Below are positions 38,471 to 47,149 of a stretch of DNA of 64,000 nucleotides, in pieces. The notes under the pieces were generated by a model, which worked only from the letters and a program-made list of their open reading frames with translations, made no database searches and had not been told where the DNA came from. Source of the stretch: Myxococcota bacterium (GTDB taxonomy: Bacteria; Myxococcota_A; Bradymonadia; UBA7976; UBA1532); assembly GCA_963169045.1 (NCBI GenBank), contig CAUJDF010000052.1, positions 1-64,000 of the forward strand, in the 5' to 3' direction. How positions within the stretch are numbered: position 1 is the stretch's first letter; each line of letters begins with the position of its first letter. The position numbers were made by a program, and so were the translations under genes.

Positions 38471-39010
38471 TCAGCGCGGCGGGGCGACCTCGGGCTGCGC
38501 GCCCTCCGGCGGGCGCCCGGCCGGCGCCGGCTGCATCTTCTCGCCGGCCTCCTCGAGCCACGCGCCGATCGTCTGGCGCGTGTCGTTGAAGAGCTCGCGG
38601 GCGGAGCCGACCGCGACGGACGTCTCGTCCACCTTGCGGCCCATCGCGCGGAACTCGTCGTTCACGTCCTCGCGCAGGGCCTCCCAGTCCTCCCGCGTCT
38701 CGCCGGCGGCCTTGCGCAGGTCCTGCTCGAGCTCGTCGGCCTCCTGGCGGAGCTCCTTCACGGTGCTGTCGAAGCGCTCGCGGAACTCGGCGGGCACGTC
38801 GGGGGCGCGCGCCTCGAGGTTGCGGATGCGGTCGCGCAGCTCGGCGACGCGGGCCTGGGCGCGGGCGACCCACGCCGGCGCGGGCTCGCGCCCCTCGCGG
38901 GCGGCCTCGGTGCCGGTGCCGGTGCCGGTGGTGCCGGTCGTCGCGTCGTCGTCGCGGCCGCAGCCGGCGAAGAGGGCGCCGAGGGCGAGGCAGAGGGCGA
39001 GATTTCGCAT
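38471..39010 (-). CDS. Coiled-coil lipoprotein
   Basis: 179 residues. ATG 39010 follows GGAGGAAG. Lipobox LFAGC (Cys17), then a Thr/Gly spacer. Residues ~45-150 are charged heptads (VAELRDRIRNLEARAP, KELRQEADELEQDLRKAA), predicting a long helix. The C-terminus is Pro/Ala-rich. Probably an inner- or outer-membrane-anchored periplasmic spacer protein, comparable in build to Lpp-like or YgdI-type proteins but not homologous as far as I can see. It follows the glycosyltransferase gene on the same strand. Confidence 0.8.
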   Translation of the reverse strand: MRNLALCLALGALFAGCGRDDDATTGTTGTGTGTEAAREGREPAPAWVARAQARVAELRDRIRNLEARAPDVPAEFRERFDSTVKELRQEADELEQDLRKAAGETREDWEALREDVNDEFRAMGRKVDETSVAVGSARELFNDTRQTIGAWLEEAGEKMQPAPAGRPPEGAQPEVAPPR

Positions 39011-39061
39011 GGACTTCCTCCGTGTCGACGACGGAGGCAAGGGAGCAATGCGCATGCCGGC

Positions 39062-40225
39062 TCAGACCGGGCGGGCGTAGGTGCGGCCCTTCCACGCCCC
39101 GCCGCGGCCCTGGTGGTGCCGGCGCGCGGAGTCGAACGTCATCGCCGCGTACAGGACCGCAGCCAGCGGCAGCAGCAGCCCCCGGACCGGGGATTGCCGA
39201 TACAGCATCAGGGTCGGGGCGTAGCACAACGCCATGAGGAGCCAGGTCGCGCCGCCGAGCATCAGCAGCGCCGCGTGCCACGTCACGAGGCCCCAGAGCA
39301 GCGCGAGCGGCGCGGCCAGGTACGTGAGCGCCATGCCCCCCAGCGTGGCGGCGAGCCACGCCGGGGAGTGGCGCAGCTGGGTGTAGGCCGTGCGCGCCAC
39401 CATGTCCCAGACCGCAGCGAGGCCCGCGTAGGGCCGCAGCGAGAACGTCTCGTCGGTCAGCCCGAGCCAGATCCGGCCCCGGTGCCGTTTGATCAGCCCG
39501 GCCAGCGCGCAGTCGTCGATGAGCGCGCCCGCGATGACGCGCAGCCCGCCGGCGCGCAAGAGCGCCGACCGCCGCACCAGCATGCACCCGCCCGCCGCGC
39601 CCGCCGTGCGCCGCCGCGCGTCGTTGACCCACGGGAACGGGTACAGCTTCTGGAAGAAGAACACGAACGCCGGGATGAGCAGGCGCCCCCAGAAGCCGTC
39701 GGCCTGCAGCCGCACCATGAGGGAGGCGAGGTCGAGCTCGTGGGCCGTCGCCTTGGCGACGAGGCGGCGCAGCGCGGTCGGGTGGTGCGCGACGTCCGCG
39801 TCGGTGAAGAGGTAGTAATCGGGATCGGTGCGCTCGGCGGCGACGACGCCCTGACACATCGCCCAGAGCTTGCCCGTCCAGCCGATGGGCAGCGCCTGGC
39901 CGCGCCGGATCGCGACCCGACGCTGCTCGCCGGGATCGAGCACGGCGCGGACGGCGTCGGCGGTGCCGTCCTCGCTGCGGTCGTCGACGACCACCACGTG
40001 CAGGGGACCCGGGTAGTCCTGGTCGAGGAGCGAGCGCACCGCGCGGCCGACGAAGAGCGCTTCGTTCCGCGCGGGCACGACCGCGGTGACGCACGGCCAG
40101 TCGCGCGGCGGGCGGTCGCCGCCGTCGAGCAGGCGGGCGCCGTCCCAGAAGCGACCGTGGCCGAGCGTGAGGTACGTCCAGATGCCGAGGGCGAGGATGG
40201 CGGCGGGTCCGAGGAAGTCGCTCAT
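39062..40225 (-). CDS. hpnB: HpnB-like family-2 glycosyltransferase (hopanoid-associated)
   Basis: 387 residues. An N-terminal membrane helix, then a GT-A domain: CVTAVVPARNEALFVGRAV, VVVVDDRSEDGTAD, IGWTGKLWAMCQG and DxD-like FTDADVAH. Three membrane helices and TYLAAPLALLW complete it. The P.GW.GK.WA motif is characteristic of HpnB, a glycosyltransferase found in hopanoid clusters. No squalene-hopene cyclase is adjacent, so the substrate stays inferred. It is 27 nt downstream of the PfkB-kinase gene. Confidence 0.82.
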   Translation of the reverse strand: MSDFLGPAAILALGIWTYLTLGHGRFWDGARLLDGGDRPPRDWPCVTAVVPARNEALFVGRAVRSLLDQDYPGPLHVVVVDDRSEDGTADAVRAVLDPGEQRRVAIRRGQALPIGWTGKLWAMCQGVVAAERTDPDYYLFTDADVAHHPTALRRLVAKATAHELDLASLMVRLQADGFWGRLLIPAFVFFFQKLYPFPWVNDARRRTAGAAGGCMLVRRSALLRAGGLRVIAGALIDDCALAGLIKRHRGRIWLGLTDETFSLRPYAGLAAVWDMVARTAYTQLRHSPAWLAATLGGMALTYLAAPLALLWGLVTWHAALLMLGGATWLLMALCYAPTLMLYRQSPVRGLLLPLAAVLYAAMTFDSARRHHQGRGGAWKGRTYARPV

Positions 40226-40252
40226 CGATCGTTCGACGCGCGACGCCCCGGT

Positions 40253-41149
40253 TCAGGTGGCGCCGAGCCGCGTGCACGCCTCGGAACCCCGCGCGCACGC
40301 GTGGGCCAGGTGGTCGTGCAGGCGCTCGCCGGCGGGATCGGCGGCGAGGCGCGCCACCAGCGCCGCCTGGAACGCGTCGCCGGCGCCGGTCGTGTCGACC
40401 ACCGGCACGGCGGGCGCGGGCACCGCGCCGCGGTCGCCGGCGCGCGCCCAGATCGCCCCCCGGGACCCGAGCGTGACGACGGCGAGGGACACGCCGCGCG
40501 ACACGAGCGACGCGGCGGCGGCCCACGGGTCGTCGGTGCCCGAGATCCACGGCGCCTCCTCGACCGAGCACTTCACGACGTCGCAGCGCGGCACGACGGC
40601 GGCAAGGCGGGCGCGCAGCAGGTCGTGGTCGGCCCAGCGGTGGACGCGCGGGTTCGGGTCGAACGCGACGAGCGCGCCCTCGGCGCGGGCGAGGTCGACG
40701 AGGCGCTCGGCGGCGGCGACGCCGTCGGCGGACTCGAGCATGCCGCCGCCGAAGTGGACCACACGCGCGCCCGCGAGGATCTCGGAGGTGACGTCGTCGG
40801 GCCGCAGGGCAGGGCGGTCCCCGGTCGGGGCGGGGTAGAAGAACGAGCGCTCGCCGGCGGGATCGACCGCGATGAAGCAGAGGTCGGTCCGGCGCGCCGG
40901 GTCGTGGCGCAGGCCGGTCGTGTCGACGCCCTCCTCGCCGAGGCGGGCGCGCAGCAACTGGCCGAACTCGTCACCGCCCGCCACGCCGATGAACGCCACG
41001 CGCGCGCCCTCGCGGGCCGCGCCCACCGCCACGTTGCAGGGCGCCCCGCCGCTGCGCACCGCGAAGCTCCGCGCCTCGCGCAGCCGCCCGGGCGCCTGCG
41101 CCACGAGGTCGAGCACCGCCTCGCCCACGCACACCACGTCGAAGCCCAC
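40253..41149 (-). CDS. PfkB-family carbohydrate kinase (fructokinase-like)
   Basis: 298 residues. The N-terminal PfkB signature region (GGAPCNVAVGAAREGARVAFIG) and the C-terminal signature DTTGAGDAFQAALVA with catalytic Asp are present. It phosphorylates a sugar or nucleoside with ATP; it is closest in length and motifs to fructokinases. The GTG start at 41149 follows GGGAGG with 5-nt spacing; GTG 41155 overlaps that site. First gene of a possible operon with the HpnB-like and coiled-coil lipoprotein genes. Confidence 0.9.
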   Translation of the reverse strand: MGFDVVCVGEAVLDLVAQAPGRLREARSFAVRSGGAPCNVAVGAAREGARVAFIGVAGGDEFGQLLRARLGEEGVDTTGLRHDPARRTDLCFIAVDPAGERSFFYPAPTGDRPALRPDDVTSEILAGARVVHFGGGMLESADGVAAAERLVDLARAEGALVAFDPNPRVHRWADHDLLRARLAAVVPRCDVVKCSVEEAPWISGTDDPWAAAASLVSRGVSLAVVTLGSRGAIWARAGDRGAVPAPAVPVVDTTGAGDAFQAALVARLAADPAGERLHDHLAHACARGSEACTRLGAT

Positions 41150-41221
41150 GCGCACCTCCCCGCATCTGGATTCGTCGGCGACGCGGGCGGTGTTACCATG
41201 CCCCGTCACGGAGCACGAACG

Positions 41222-42586
41222 ATGGCGACACGGAGCAACGAAGGTCCCGGTCACGTGGTGGCGGTGATCGGCGGCGCGTGCGCCGGATCGGTGGTCGCCG
41301 AGGTGCTCGCCGAGGCGGGCACCCGCGTGGTCGTCTTCGAGCAGAACGCCCGGCCCTACGGGAAGATCGAGGACGGCCTGCCGCGCTGGCACGAGAAGCA
41401 GCGCCGACAGGAGTACGACCGCATCGACGCCCGCCTCGATCGGCCCGGGGTCGACTTCGTCCCGCTCACGCGCCTCGGGCGCGATGTGGACTTCGTCGAC
41501 GTGGCGACGCGCTGGGGCTTCAGCCTCGTCGTACTGGCCAACGGCGCCTGGAAGGACCGCCCCATGGGCTGCCCGTCCGCCGACGCCGCCCTCGGGCGCG
41601 GGCTCGCCTACCAGAACCCGTTCGTCTACTGGTTCAACCACAAGGAGGAGGCGGGCTACGACGGCCCGCGCTTCGAGATCGCCGACGAGGCGGTCGTGGT
41701 CGGCGGCGGCCTCGCGTCGATCGACGTCGTGAAGATCCTGCAGCTCGAGATGTACGCGGCGGCGCTGCGCGCCCGCGGCCACACGCCCGACGTCGTGGCG
41801 ATGGAGCACGCCGGCATCCCGCGTTACCTCGCGAAGCTCGGCATCGCCGACCCGGCGAGCCTCGGCATCCGCGGCTGCGTGCTGCTCTACCGCCGCCGCG
41901 TCGTCGACATGCCGCTGGCCGCGCTCGACGCGAACGCCGACGAGGCGCAGAAGGCGCGACTCGCGGGTATCCGCGAGAAGATCCTCGCCAACGCGCAGGC
42001 CAAGTTTCTGTTCCGCGTCGAGACGCAGCGCGTCGTGCGCGAGGTGCTGCTGACCGACGGCCGCGTGTCCGGCGTCCGCGTGCAGCGAACCGAGGTCGGC
42101 GCCGACGGGCAGGCGGCGCCGGTGCCCGGCAGCGAGCACGTCATCCCCACGCCCTTCGTCGTCAGCTCGATCGGCAGCATCCCCGAGCCGCTCCCCGGCG
42201 TGGAGATGGACGGCGTCTACTACCGCTTCCGCGACGCCGATCGCGGCGAGTACGCGGCCCTGCCCGACGTGTTCGGCGCGGGCAACGTCGTCACCGGCCA
42301 GGGCAACATCAAGGCCTCGATGGAGCACGGCGCCCAGGTGGCGAGCCACCTCGTCGAGCGCTACCTGCGCACGGTCGAGGCCGACGGCCTGTCGCCCTAC
42401 ACGCGCCACGGCGAGGTGGCCGGCACGCTCGCCGCCGACGGCGCGCTCGCGCGCCTCGAAGGCAAGGAGCCGCTCCCGACCGAGCAGGTCGACGCCCTGC
42501 TCGAGCGCGTCCGCGAGCGCCAGCGCGCCGTCGGCTACGACGGCGACTACCGCGCGTGGATCCGCCGGCACGCGCCGGCCGGCTGA
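41222..42586 (+). CDS. FAD-dependent, NAD(P)H-binding oxidoreductase (ferredoxin reductase-like)
   Basis: 454 residues. The N-terminal dinucleotide site reads VVAVIGGACAGSVVAEVLAE (GGACAG in place of GxGxxG). A second Rossmann motif, EAVVVGGGLASIDVVKIL, is followed by the late FAD motif LPDVFGAGNVVTGQGNIKAS. Length and layout match adrenodoxin/ferredoxin-NADP reductase-like proteins. ATG 41222 has GGAG 8 nt upstream; ATG 41198 is possible. Divergent from the kinase gene. Electron partner unknown, although korAB upstream makes ferredoxin a candidate. Confidence 0.82.
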   Translation: MATRSNEGPGHVVAVIGGACAGSVVAEVLAEAGTRVVVFEQNARPYGKIEDGLPRWHEKQRRQEYDRIDARLDRPGVDFVPLTRLGRDVDFVDVATRWGFSLVVLANGAWKDRPMGCPSADAALGRGLAYQNPFVYWFNHKEEAGYDGPRFEIADEAVVVGGGLASIDVVKILQLEMYAAALRARGHTPDVVAMEHAGIPRYLAKLGIADPASLGIRGCVLLYRRRVVDMPLAALDANADEAQKARLAGIREKILANAQAKFLFRVETQRVVREVLLTDGRVSGVRVQRTEVGADGQAAPVPGSEHVIPTPFVVSSIGSIPEPLPGVEMDGVYYRFRDADRGEYAALPDVFGAGNVVTGQGNIKASMEHGAQVASHLVERYLRTVEADGLSPYTRHGEVAGTLAADGALARLEGKEPLPTEQVDALLERVRERQRAVGYDGDYRAWIRRHAPAG

Positions 42587-42610
42587 TCCCGGGGTCGCCG
42601 TCGACCGGCG

Positions 42611-43867
42611 TCAGTCCTTCACGCAGTAGAGCACGCCGGCATACGGCGGCAGGTGGTCGGTGGTGTTCCCCCAGGCGAAGTTGCCGCCCGCGGCGACCGT
42701 CTCCGCGCCGTTGGCTGCCTCGCCCGTCCAGCGCACCCGGAGGCGGCGCAGGTAGGCGACCGCGCCGGCGGCGGGGCTCATCGTCCCCGACTCGCTGCCG
42801 ATCTGGAACTGGGCGGAGCCGCCAAGCGCGCGCGGCGTGATCACGCGGCCGATGACCGGCACCTGGCCGGCGCCGAGCGGGAAGCGCCCGCGCAGGTCGG
42901 GCCGGTTGTTCGTGCCGTCGGCCTCGGACCACCCCGCCGGGCACGCGAGCAGGTTGAACGCCATGATCGCGCCGGTGGGGAAGACCGCGTCGCGGCCCGG
43001 CGGGCCCTGCGGCCCGACCTCGCCCTGCGGGCCCTGGACGCCGCGCTCGCCCTGGACGCCGCGCTCGCCCTGGAGTCCCTGCGGGCCGCGCAGCGCGTCC
43101 GCGTGGTCGTCGGCGAGGAGCCGGCCGAGAAGCGCAATGAATCCGGCATCTTCGCCGAGCACGCCCGCCACCTGGGCCGGGTCGGCGGGCGCGCCCTGGG
43201 GCCCGCGCTCGCCCTGGGGCCCGCGCTCGCCCTGGGGTCCGCGCTCGCCGGCGGCCCCCTGCGGACCGGCGGCCCCCTGCGGACCCGCGGGACCGGCCTC
43301 GCCCCGCGGTCCGGCGGGGCCGGCCTCGCCCTGCGGTCCGGCGGGGCCGGCGACGCCCTGCGGACCGGCGGGCCCGGGCGGCCCCGGCGGCCCGGCGTTG
43401 CCCTCGCCGCCCACGCCGACCCAGCGGCCCTGCTCGTCGATGACGAGGCGCCCGCCCACCGACACCGAGCGCGGGTTCACGTCGCCGGTGACGTCCTCGG
43501 CGGTGGCCGCGTGCAGCGCGTAGGGGACGCTCACGATCGGCAGGCGCGGCGTCATCTCGGCGTCGTCGGCGACGCGGACACCGAGCCAGAGGCCGCCGTG
43601 TTCGGCGAACAGGCCCGGCGGCAGGCCGTCGTCGCCGCCGATCACGGTGGCGAAGTGGCCGGCGGCGGCGCGCACCCCCTGCGTCTCGGACCACACCGCG
43701 GCGCCGCCCTCCGCGTCGGCGTACAGCGCGAACGTCACGTCGACGGCGCCCTCGACGGGCGCGCCGTCGGCCTGCAGCAGGCGGCCCTGCCAGGCCACGT
43801 GGCGCGGCGGCGCGGCGGCGGCGGGCGCGGCGAGCGCGAGCACGGCGGCGGCGAGCAGGCTCCTCAT
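42611..43867 (-). CDS. Exported collagen-like protein with phage-collar-type C-terminal domain
   Basis: 418 residues. A signal peptide ([17 protein letters not shown]) precedes a beta-domain ([39 protein letters not shown]) common in myxobacterial surface proteins. Two G-x-y collagen-like tracts ([13 protein letters not shown]; then [16 protein letters not shown]) are split by a ~40-residue globular insert. The C-terminal part, [22 protein letters not shown] and [14 protein letters not shown], matches phage tail-collar domains. Likely a trimeric surface fibre. Its ATG overlaps the stop of the small lipoprotein gene (ATGA). Confidence 0.87.
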   Translation of the reverse strand: MRSLLAAAVLALAAPAAAAPPRHVAWQGRLLQADGAPVEGAVDVTFALYADAEGGAAVWSETQGVRAAAGHFATVIGGDDGLPPGLFAEHGGLWLGVRVADDAEMTPRLPIVSVPYALHAATAEDVTGDVNPRSVSVGGRLVIDEQGRWVGVGGEGNAGPPGPPGPAGPQGVAGPAGPQGEAGPAGPRGEAGPAGPQGAAGPQGAAGERGPQGERGPQGERGPQGAPADPAQVAGVLGEDAGFIALLGRLLADDHADALRGPQGLQGERGVQGERGVQGPQGEVGPQGPPGRDAVFPTGAIMAFNLLACPAGWSEADGTNNRPDLRGRFPLGAGQVPVIGRVITPRALGGSAQFQIGSESGTMSPAAGAVAYLRRLRVRWTGEAANGAETVAAGGNFAWGNTTDHLPPYAGVLYCVKD

Positions 43868-44346
43868 TCGGCGTCCTCCACGGCGGGGTTCAGCAGGCGC
43901 ACGGGCCCGGGTTCGAGGCGAAACCGGGGCGAGGTCAGCGGCGGGCCGGCGAGATCCGCCGGGCCGAGCGCGCCCACCAGCAGGTAGCGGGGCGAGCGCA
44001 GCGCGCCGCAGCCGGCGCACAGGCCACCGGCCGGGCGCGGTGCGCCGGGGACGGCGGCGTCGACGGGGGGCGCGGCACCGTCGGGTGCGGCGTCTGCGGG
44101 GGGCGCGGCGGCGTCGGGCGCGGCGTCGACGGGGGGCGCGGCGCCGTCGTCCGCGGAGGCGCCGTCGGGCGGCGCGACGAATGCGTCGCGGGCGGCGCCG
44201 TCGTCCCCGGGCGTGCGGCCGTCGGACGGCGGCGCGGCGTCGCCGGCCGCGGACGCGTCGCGCTCGTCGCCCGCGTCGCCGCCCTCGGCGGTGCACCCCA
44301 GCGCCAGCAGCACCAGCGCCGCCCACCCCCACCGTCGCGCGATCAC
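43864..44346 (-). CDS. Small Asp/Ala/Pro-rich lipoprotein upstream of the collagen-like gene
   Basis: 160 residues. GTG 44346 follows GAGGA. Lipobox ALGC (Cys18). Residues ~20-100 are low-complexity with repeats such as [21 protein letters not shown] short conserved-looking end follows ([21 protein letters not shown], then [19 protein letters not shown]) with C-x2-C. It is translationally coupled to the collagen-like fibre gene and could be its membrane anchor or assembly partner (inference). Confidence 0.75.
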   Translation of the reverse strand: MIARRWGWAALVLLALGCTAEGGDAGDERDASAAGDAAPPSDGRTPGDDGAARDAFVAPPDGASADDGAAPPVDAAPDAAAPPADAAPDGAAPPVDAAVPGAPRPAGGLCAGCGALRSPRYLLVGALGPADLAGPPLTSPRFRLEPGPVRLLNPAVEDAE

Positions 44347-44442
44347 GAATTCCTCACGCGCCGAGACATACGACGGCCGTCGCGGAGCGGTCAACGACGC
44401 GGTGCCGCGCGGTTCCCCGGGCGGCGCTCCGACGGGCGCTGA

Positions 44443-44448
44443 TATACT
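44443..44448 (+). promoter_or_regulatory. -10 box for kbl-tdh
   Basis: TATACT matches 5 of 6 consensus positions. It lies 33 nt before the GTG at 44482, leaving a ~26-nt leader that contains the GGGGGAG ribosome binding site. No clear -35. Confidence 0.45.
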
Positions 44449-44481
44449 CCGCGCCTTCCAACCCCCCGGGGGAGCAGCATC

Positions 44482-45672
44482 GTGGACCCGACGTTTCTCG
44501 AGCACCTCGCGCGTGAGACCGAGGCCCTGCGCGACCAGGGCCTCTTCAAGCGGGAGCGCGTGATCACCTCGCCCCAGCAGGCCGATATCCGCGTGCAGGG
44601 CGGCGACCACGTCATCAACTTCTGCGCGAACAACTACCTCGGCCTCGCCAACCACCCGGCGCTCGTCGAGGCCGCGCGCGAGGCGCTGCCGAAGTACGGC
44701 TTCGGCATGTCGTCCGTCCGCTTCATCTGCGGCACGCAGGACGTGCACAAGCAGCTCGAAGGGCGACTGTCGGCCTTCCTCGGCACCGAGGACACCATCC
44801 TCTACTCGTCGTGCTTCGACGCGAACACCGGCCTCTTCGAGACGGTGCTCGGCCCCGAGGACGCGATCATCAGCGACGCGCTCAACCACGCCTCGATCAT
44901 CGACGGCATCCGCCTCTGCAAAGCGCAGCGATTCCGCTACGAGAACAACGACATGGCCGATCTCGAGGCGAAGCTGAAGGAGGCGTCCGGCGCCCGCTTC
45001 AAGCTCGTCGCCACCGACGGCGTGTTCTCGATGGACGGCATCCTCGCCAACCTCCCGGCGGTCTGCGACCTGGCCGAGAAGTACGGCGCGTCGGTGATGG
45101 TCGACGACTCCCACGCCGTCGGCTTCATGGGCGAGAAGGGGCGCGGCACCCCCGAGCACTGGGGCGTGATGGACCGCGTCGACATCCTGACGGGCACCCT
45201 GGGCAAGGCGCTCGGCGGCGCCTCCGGCGGCTACACTTCGGGCCGCAAGGAGGTCGTCGCCTGGCTCCGGCAGCGCTCCCGCCCGTACCTCTTCTCGAAC
45301 ACGCTCGCCCCCGTCATCGCCGCCACGTCGCTGAGGGTGCTCGACCTGCTCGAGGGCGGCGACGAGCTGCGCGTGAAGCTGCGGCAGAACGCGGCGTACT
45401 TCCGCGCGGGCACGGAGAAGCTGGGCTTCCGCCTCGTCCCCGGCGAGCACGCGATCATCCCGGTCATGCTCGGCGACGCGAAGCTCGCGTCCGACATGGC
45501 CGATCGCCTGCTGCACGAGGGCATCTACGTCATCGGATTCTCGTTCCCCGTCGTCCCCAAGGGTCAGGCCCGCATCCGTACGCAGATGTCGGCCGCCCAC
45601 GAGCGCGAGCACCTCGACCGGGCGCTCGCCGCGTTCGCCAAGGTCGGTCGAGAGCTGGGTGTGATCGCATGA
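44482..45672 (+). CDS. kbl: Glycine C-acetyltransferase (2-amino-3-ketobutyrate CoA ligase)
   Basis: 396 residues, PLP-dependent alpha-oxoamine synthase family. Visible: [45 protein letters not shown] and the PLP-lysine region [13 protein letters not shown]. It cleaves 2-amino-3-ketobutyrate with CoA to glycine and acetyl-CoA. GTG start with GGGGGAG upstream. Coupled to tdh by ATGA, so the two threonine-degradation steps are co-made. Confidence 0.97.
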   Translation: MDPTFLEHLARETEALRDQGLFKRERVITSPQQADIRVQGGDHVINFCANNYLGLANHPALVEAAREALPKYGFGMSSVRFICGTQDVHKQLEGRLSAFLGTEDTILYSSCFDANTGLFETVLGPEDAIISDALNHASIIDGIRLCKAQRFRYENNDMADLEAKLKEASGARFKLVATDGVFSMDGILANLPAVCDLAEKYGASVMVDDSHAVGFMGEKGRGTPEHWGVMDRVDILTGTLGKALGGASGGYTSGRKEVVAWLRQRSRPYLFSNTLAPVIAATSLRVLDLLEGGDELRVKLRQNAAYFRAGTEKLGFRLVPGEHAIIPVMLGDAKLASDMADRLLHEGIYVIGFSFPVVPKGQARIRTQMSAAHEREHLDRALAAFAKVGRELGVIA

Positions 45673-46700
45673 AGGCGCTGGTGAAGGCCCGCCGCGAGCC
45701 GGGCATCTGGATGCAGGACGTGCCGGTGCCCGAGATCGGGCCCAACGATGTGCTGATCAAGGTCCGCAAGTCCGCGATCTGCGGGACCGACATCCACATC
45801 TACAACTGGGACGAGTGGTCGCAGAGCACCATCCCGGTGCCGATGACCGTCGGCCACGAGTTCGTCGGCGAGATCGCCGCGCTCGGCAGCCACGTCGAGG
45901 GCTTCCGTGTCGGCGATCGCGTGTCGGGCGAGGGCCACCTGACGTGCGGCTACTGCCGCAACTGCCGGGCCGGCAAGCGGCACCTCTGCCGCAACACGAA
46001 GGGCGTCGGCGTCAACCGGCCTGGCTCCTTTGCCGAGTTCCTCGCCATCCCCGCCAGCAACGCCTTCAAGCTGCCCGACAACATCCCCGACGACGTGGCG
46101 GCGGTCCTCGACCCGCTCGGCAACGCCGTCCACACCGCGTGCAGCTTCGACCTCGTCGGCGAGGACGTGCTGATCACCGGCGCCGGTCCCATCGGCAGCA
46201 TGGCCGTGGCGGTCTGCAAGCACGTCGGCGCCCGGCACGTCGTGATCACCGACGTGAACGACTACCGCCTCGAGCTCGCGCGCAAGATGGGGGCGACGCG
46301 GGCGCTCAACGTTTCGCGCGAGTCGATCCGCGACACCATGCACGCGCTCGGCATGACCGAGGGTTTCGACGTCGGCCTCGAAATGTCGGGCAACCCGCAG
46401 GCCTTCCGGCAGCTGCTGGGCGCGATGAACCACGGCGGGCGCGTCGCGCTGCTCGGCATCCCGCCCTCCGAGACGGCGATCAACTGGAACGAGGTCATCT
46501 TCAAGGGCCTGATCCTCAAGGGGGTCTACGGCCGGGAGATGTTCGAGACCTGGTACAAGATGACGAGCATGCTCCAGAGCGGCCTCGACATCTCCCCGTT
46601 GCTGACGCACTGCTTCCCGATCGACGAGTACGGCGTCGCCTTCGAGACGATGCGCTCCGGCGAGTCCGGCAAGGTCGTCCTCGACTGGGGCGCGAATTAG
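45669..46700 (+). CDS. tdh: L-threonine 3-dehydrogenase
   Basis: 343 residues, zinc-dependent medium-chain dehydrogenase. Catalytic-Zn region [17 protein letters not shown] and GHEFVGEI, structural-Zn cysteines [18 protein letters not shown] site GAGPIGSMA. It oxidises threonine to 2-amino-3-ketobutyrate, the Kbl substrate. The TAG stop shares its last base with the next gene's GTG. Confidence 0.97.
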   Translation: MKALVKARREPGIWMQDVPVPEIGPNDVLIKVRKSAICGTDIHIYNWDEWSQSTIPVPMTVGHEFVGEIAALGSHVEGFRVGDRVSGEGHLTCGYCRNCRAGKRHLCRNTKGVGVNRPGSFAEFLAIPASNAFKLPDNIPDDVAAVLDPLGNAVHTACSFDLVGEDVLITGAGPIGSMAVAVCKHVGARHVVITDVNDYRLELARKMGATRALNVSRESIRDTMHALGMTEGFDVGLEMSGNPQAFRQLLGAMNHGGRVALLGIPPSETAINWNEVIFKGLILKGVYGREMFETWYKMTSMLQSGLDISPLLTHCFPIDEYGVAFETMRSGESGKVVLDWGAN

Positions 46701-47041
46701 TGGACGTCGTCGTCTACTCGTCGCTCAACCTGACGCAGGCGCACCTCGTGCGCAGCCTGCTCATCTGCGAGGGCATCCCGTCGCGAATGCGGCACGGGCT
46801 CTTGGCGCCGCTGGCCGGCGAGCTGCCGATGGACGCGTGCCGCGCCGAGATCCTGGTGCGCGCCGAGGACGTCGCGGCGGCCTCGGCGGTGGTGGCCGAG
46901 GCCGAGGCGCCGCAGGGGGCGGACCGGCCGTGTCCGCGCTGCGCCGAGGAGAACCCCGCCGGCTTCGAGCTGTGCTGGCGCTGCGGCGCCGACATGCCGG
47001 TCGCGCGGGTCGCCCCGCGCCTGCGCCTCGTCCCGGACTGA
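46700..47041 (+). CDS. DUF2007-like protein with C-terminal zinc ribbon
   Basis: 113 residues. The N-terminal half (VVVYSSLNLTQAHLVRSLL, then GIPSRMRHGLLAPLAGELP and AEILVRAEDVAAA) has the DUF2007/'putative signal transducing' pattern, predicted ligand- or peptide-binding. The C-terminal ~40 residues form a zinc ribbon, PCPRCAEENP...LCWRCGA. GTG start overlaps the tdh stop by 1 nt. A regulatory role is inferred only from the family name. Confidence 0.75.
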   Translation: MDVVVYSSLNLTQAHLVRSLLICEGIPSRMRHGLLAPLAGELPMDACRAEILVRAEDVAAASAVVAEAEAPQGADRPCPRCAEENPAGFELCWRCGADMPVARVAPRLRLVPD

Positions 47042-47149
47042 GCCCCGCCGGACGGCGTCCCGCGTGACAATTGGGTAACAGTCGGGTCGTCCGGCGGCAG
47101 ATCGTGCTATGACGCCGGCCACGTTCCCTTCCAGCCGGTGGTGGCGCGC

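Noticed and set aside
42611-43867. Prophage tail fibre
   Set aside because: The collar-like domain is fused to a signal peptide and collagen tracts, and no capsid, portal, tail or integrase gene is in the window.
44101-44160. Repeats in the small lipoprotein gene (GGGGGGCGCGGC-type) as a regulatory repeat
   Set aside because: They encode the low-complexity [11 protein letters not shown] linker and are explained by coding sequence.
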